NCBI GenBank assembly: GCA_027080545.1
Contig: JALWRV010000175.1
Span: 1 to 6,900 of the forward strand
Reading direction: 5' to 3'
From: Parvularculaceae bacterium
GTDB taxonomy: Bacteria; Pseudomonadota; Alphaproteobacteria; Caulobacterales; Parvularculaceae
Length of the DNA: 6,900 nt
The notes beneath the pieces are model-generated. The model was given only the letters and a program-made list of their open reading frames with translations, was not told where the DNA came from and ran no database searches. Made by a program: the position numbers and the translations under genes. Shown here piece by piece: positions 4,707-6,900 of this stretch. How positions within the stretch are numbered: position 1 is the first letter of the stretch; every line of letters starts with the position of its first letter.

Positions 4707-5366
4707 ATGCAAAACTTGCCAACCGATGCGGTCCAAAATCCCGCCTATAAATTCAACCCGCGCTATCAGGAATTTGTATATGATTTAGCACCGGGCGAAG
4801 TGCTGGACATTAACGCGGATAGTGATTTTGTGTCATGCCTCGGGGCTGATGCGGATTTTAAAATCAGCTTTGATAATGGGCCGGAAAGCATTTTTAAACG
4901 TGGCCTGAAATATACACCGGGGCAAACGGTGCGCCGGGTTACTTTGCGCAATCACGGCACCGCTCAAAACGAAATCATTTTGGGCATGGGTATTGGTGAT
5001 ATTACGGACGCGCGCCTGACGGTTCCGCAAGATTTCCTTAACGCATTGGCGACGCCGAACACCGGATTTACCAAGATTTTGAGTGTCCCGGCGGCAACAA
5101 ACAACACGCCATTGGCGGCTAATAACCCTGATCGGCGCGAACTGATTATTTCAAATGAAAGCGCGGTGAAGATATTCGTTAAGTTCCAACTTGACACCCC
5201 TATTAACACGTTTGCCGGGGTTCCGGTTCCGGCTGGGGCGCAGGTGGCTTTTGAGCATTCCGGGCCTGTTTGGGGTGCTAACTTGGACAATGCAAACGCC
5301 GCCAATTTGATTTACGTTACCGAGCGGGGCTTTAACTTGACTTATTTTCCGCCAACGGGGATTTGA
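4707..5366 (+). CDS. Beta-rich putative vertex/spike base protein (219 aa)
   Basis: ATG 4707 with GAGG at 4697-4700 starts 3 nt after the previous stop. The protein has no membrane segment and is almost entirely beta-strand and loop. Two domains can be seen. The first is about residues 20-105 (strands EFVYDLAPGEVLDI, FKISFDNGP, RRVTLRNHG, EIILGMGIGDITDARL). The second is about 120-219 (RRELIISNESAVKIFVKF, GVPVPAGAQVAFEHSGPVWGAN, NLIYVTERGFNLTYF). FDNG followed by GxGxGDITDARL is a pattern seen in small structural proteins of tailless phages. Position between the tail-anchored proteins and the C1q-like protein fits a pentameric vertex or spike base. Alternatives are a capsid cement protein or a minor capsid protein. 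The structural role is likely; the exact one is inferred. Confidence 0.7.
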   Translation: MQNLPTDAVQNPAYKFNPRYQEFVYDLAPGEVLDINADSDFVSCLGADADFKISFDNGPESIFKRGLKYTPGQTVRRVTLRNHGTAQNEIILGMGIGDITDARLTVPQDFLNALATPNTGFTKILSVPAATNNTPLAANNPDRRELIISNESAVKIFVKFQLDTPINTFAGVPVPAGAQVAFEHSGPVWGANLDNANAANLIYVTERGFNLTYFPPTGI

Positions 5367-5370
5367 TCAC

Positions 5371-5841
5371 ATGACAACACAATTTTATCACGGGGCATCG
5401 TCAAAATTTGCAATATTTTCTGATGATCATGTGTCAGGTGTGAACGGTGGAACTTCTGTTGTCGGTCTTATTAATCGACCGATTAACAAAGAAGTTTTCA
5501 ACGAAATTTCAGGCGCAAGCTTGGCGACAAACAAAATTACCTTGCCAGCGGGAAAGTATTTTATCCGCGCCCGGGCGGCGGCTTACTTGACTAAAAGAAG
5601 CCGTATCAGGCTATTTAATTTCACAAACAATGCGGTAATGATCAACGGCGAGCCCGCCTATTCGGCGGGCTCGGTGCAGGTATATTGCAAGTTAAGCGGT
5701 GTTGTCGATTTGTGGCAAGAAACTACATTCGGACTTCAGCAATATTCACAAGCCGCCGTGGCATCTTTTGGTTATGGAGTCTCTACGCTCGACGGTGCAT
5801 CCGACGAATTTGTTCGAGTGACTGTGGAAAAGGTGGGATAA
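5371..5841 (+). CDS. Jelly-roll receptor-binding/spike tip-like protein (156 aa)
   Basis: ATG 5371 follows the previous stop by 4 nt; the ribosome site is weak (GGGG near 5357-5360), so coupling is likely. The 156 aa resemble the C-terminal C1q/TNF-like jelly-roll modules of phage fibres and spikes. The seen elements are GVNGG-TSVVGLINRPIN (22-39), EISGASLATNKITLPAGKYFIRARAAAY (45-72), RIRLFNFT (78-85), a middle strand VQVYCKLSGVVDL (102-114), LQQYSQ, then FVRVTVEKVG at the end. The block ISGASLA.N.ITLPAGKY.I.A is the most characteristic. Such modules typically trimerise and bind host surface glycans or proteins. Lacking any helical stalk of its own, it likely sits on the protein encoded just upstream. 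An unusually strong hairpin lies within the gene (5649-5673). Confidence 0.75.
   Translation: MTTQFYHGASSKFAIFSDDHVSGVNGGTSVVGLINRPINKEVFNEISGASLATNKITLPAGKYFIRARAAAYLTKRSRIRLFNFTNNAVMINGEPAYSAGSVQVYCKLSGVVDLWQETTFGLQQYSQAAVASFGYGVSTLDGASDEFVRVTVEKVG
5649..5673 (+). repeat. Strong GC hairpin inside the spike-tip gene
   Basis: CGAGCCCGCC (5649-5658) pairs perfectly with GGCGGGCTCG (5664-5673) around the loop TATTC: ten uninterrupted pairs, eight of them GC-type or stronger context. It codes for residues around EPAYSAGS. No T-tract follows (GTGCAGG), so it is not a standard terminator. It could pause ribosomes or polymerase, or simply reflect GC-rich codons. Confidence 0.6.
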
Positions 5842-6566
5842 TGAAAAAACTGGGGGCTTGGATGGCAAAGGCAGCTAAGGCCGTAGGCGCGGCAGCAATC
5901 GGGGCGGTGGTGTTTGCCGTGGGTGTATTGATTCAGCGCCGCCGCAACGGTGGACAAGAAACATATCAGCTTTATGAAGTGCGCACCAAAAAGGGCCGCT
6001 CCGGGTTTCCGCTTGGGGATCTTCTCGGGGTTGCTATTGATATGCTTCGCCCGGGCAGCGGTGGCGGTGGTAATCCGATTCCGGTTTCTGCACCCGGGCA
6101 ACCTTCCCCGGCAACGGCTCCAGTAGCGCCAACGGGCGGCGGCGGCTCAAGTATTGGATTCAAGCTACGCGGCGACCTTATGGCGTCATTCGGGCTTGCG
6201 CGGCACCAAGCGGCGGGGATCGTGGGCAACCTCGCCCATGAAAGCGCGAATTTTACCATTTTGCAGGAAATTCACCCGGTGGTGGCCGGATCGCGTGGCG
6301 GGTATGGTTACGCGCAGTGGACCGGACCGCGCCGCCGCGATTTTGAGGCGTGGGTAGCTTCGAAGGGGCTTGATCCTGCCAGCTATGCGGCAAATTGGGG
6401 CTTCCTGCACCACGAGCTGACAGCAACTTGGGAAAAGCGGGTTATTCCGTTGATCAAGGGCGCGCGGACCGTTGAGGAAGCGACGCGGATTTTCAGCAAC
6501 AAATACTTGCGCCCGGGCGCGGTCCACATGGATTCGCGGATCAAATACGCGCGTAAATATCTATAG
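5841..6566 (+). CDS. Membrane-anchored peptidoglycan hydrolase (phage tail lysozyme-like domain, 241 aa)
   Basis: ATG 5841 overlaps the preceding stop by 1 nt (TAATG), with AGG at 5831-5833; the in-frame ORF opens further upstream but only as shadow. A basic N-terminus and a transmembrane helix (about 14-32, AVGAAAIGAVVFAVGVLIQ, then RRR) lead to a Gly/Pro/Ala linker (72-104). The hydrolase domain spans about 108-241. IVGNLAHESANF (127-138) carries the likely catalytic Glu134. GGYGYAQWT (153-161) matches the substrate-groove motif of lysozyme-like folds, and FSNKYLRPG (218-226) resembles the late F-x-x-x-Y-x-R-P motif. This fits the phage tail lysozyme family (Phage_lysozyme2). In a tailless membrane phage an anchored version is expected to open peptidoglycan locally during entry, as PRD1 P7 does. 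A lysis role is the alternative. Confidence 0.88.
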   Translation: MKKLGAWMAKAAKAVGAAAIGAVVFAVGVLIQRRRNGGQETYQLYEVRTKKGRSGFPLGDLLGVAIDMLRPGSGGGGNPIPVSAPGQPSPATAPVAPTGGGGSSIGFKLRGDLMASFGLARHQAAGIVGNLAHESANFTILQEIHPVVAGSRGGYGYAQWTGPRRRDFEAWVASKGLDPASYAANWGFLHHELTATWEKRVIPLIKGARTVEEATRIFSNKYLRPGAVHMDSRIKYARKYL

Positions 6567-6577
6567 GGGGGGCGGAA

Positions 6578-6745
6578 ATGCCATTGATTATTCGGGGCGG
6601 GCTGTTTGTTTGGGGGCTGTTTGCGGTCAAAGATATTGTATCCGAAACAGGCACGGCCGCAGAAAAAAGCTCTAAGCTTGTTAAGTGGGTTGTGATTGGC
6701 GGTGTGCTTTACTACGGCGGCAAGGCCGTTGGCGTGATCAAATGA
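6578..6745 (+). CDS. Small two-helix membrane protein (55 aa)
   Basis: ATG 6578 lies 11 nt after the lysozyme stop behind the G-rich leader GGGGGGGCGGAA, nearly identical to the leader of the gene at 3846. The 55 aa contain a hydrophobic stretch at about 3-17 (LIIRGGLFVWGLFAV), a polar middle (KDIVSETGTAAEKSSK) and a second stretch at about 34-48 (LVKWVVIGGVLYYGG). It ends KAVGVIK. Two short helices suggest a hairpin in the membrane, compatible with a holin-like role next to a lysozyme or with another virion membrane protein. The stop overlaps the next start as ATGA. No family recognised. Confidence 0.75.
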   Translation: MPLIIRGGLFVWGLFAVKDIVSETGTAAEKSSKLVKWVVIGGVLYYGGKAVGVIK

Positions 6746-6900
6746 GCTTTGAGCTGGGCATAACGCTGCTGATAGCGGTGCTCGGGGTGCTGAACGTGGT
6801 GGGAACGGCGGGTCTCTGGTTTAAGCTCGGGAGTCTCACTAAAGGGCAAGCGCTGATAGAGGAAGACGTCGAGCGGCTTTATAGCCGGGCAAAATCAATG
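6742..6900 (+). CDS. N-terminal part of a membrane protein, cut by the window edge
   Basis: ATG 6742 overlaps the previous stop by 4 nt, and the frame stays open for all 53 remaining codons. The visible N-terminus MSFELGITLLIAVLGVLNVVGTAGLWFKLG forms one membrane helix (about 5-27). A helical charged region follows (LTKGQALIEEDVERLYSRAKSM) that may continue as a coiled coil. An N-terminal anchor followed by a helical domain beside a lysozyme gene would suit a spanin-like (i-spanin/Rz-type) or virion membrane protein. The truncation prevents a firm call. Coupling to the small protein before it suggests they act together. Confidence 0.7.
   Translation, partial: MSFELGITLLIAVLGVLNVVGTAGLWFKLGSLTKGQALIEEDVERLYSRAKSM

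Noticed and set aside
5685..5840. 52-residue N-terminal extension of the lysozyme
   Set aside because: It overlaps the spike-tip gene in another frame and is Arg/Cys-rich shadow. ATG 5841 has a ribosome site and a proper basic-plus-hydrophobic N-terminus.
1..6900. tRNA, rRNA, CRISPR array, insertion sequence or attachment site
   Set aside because: No cloverleaf-like elements, regularly spaced repeats, transposase frames or terminal repeats were seen; the window is nearly fully coding on one strand.

Overview
The window is a compact, single-strand (all +) structural gene block of a tailless, probably membrane-containing phage or provirus of the double jelly-roll (DJR) class. The nearest familiar type is PM2 (Corticoviridae) or a PM2-like/PRD1-like element. 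Two hallmark genes support this. One is a 233-aa FtsK/HerA-superfamily packaging ATPase (1202-1903) with a Walker A motif, an acidic Walker B and a late SQR motif. The other is a 282-aa protein (2325-3173) whose length, beta-rich sequence and motif layout fit a DJR major capsid protein. There are no portal, terminase, tail-tube, integrase or replication genes here. GC-rich sequence, codon use and alanine/arginine-rich proteins suggest a proteobacterial host, most likely alphaproteobacterial. That is an impression and not a proof.

Layout. Bases 1-48 are the tail end of an upstream gene, followed by a strong intrinsic terminator (78-114) whose T-tract runs straight into the Shine-Dalgarno of the next gene. 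Then come a 65-aa helical acidic protein (131-328), a small Cys-rich putative zinc-binding protein (325-678), an acidic single-pass membrane protein (602-1201) and the ATPase. A 97-bp AT-rich gap follows with two inverted repeats, one of which would bury the next gene's ribosome binding site. After it lie two tiny hydrophobic proteins (2001-2147, 2144-2275) and the capsid gene.

Downstream of the capsid gene are a Gly/Pro-rich tail-anchored protein (3216-3836), another small membrane protein (3846-4052), a GNAT-like protein (4028-4429), a third tail-anchored protein (4422-4703), two beta-rich proteins likely to form the vertex spike (4707-5366, 5371-5841), a membrane-anchored peptidoglycan hydrolase (5841-6566), and two further membrane proteins (6578-6745, and 6742 to the window edge).

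Reading as a system: the ATPase, capsid protein and at least seven single- or double-pass membrane proteins fit an icosahedral capsid over an internal lipid membrane. The two beta proteins fit host recognition at the vertices, and the anchored lysozyme fits local cell-wall digestion at entry (or lysis). The terminal membrane proteins could be holin/spanin-like or further virion membrane proteins. Genes are tightly packed, with ATGA-type overlaps, consistent with one translationally coupled late operon. No gene on the minus strand is supported; reverse reading frames look like shadows of + strand genes.
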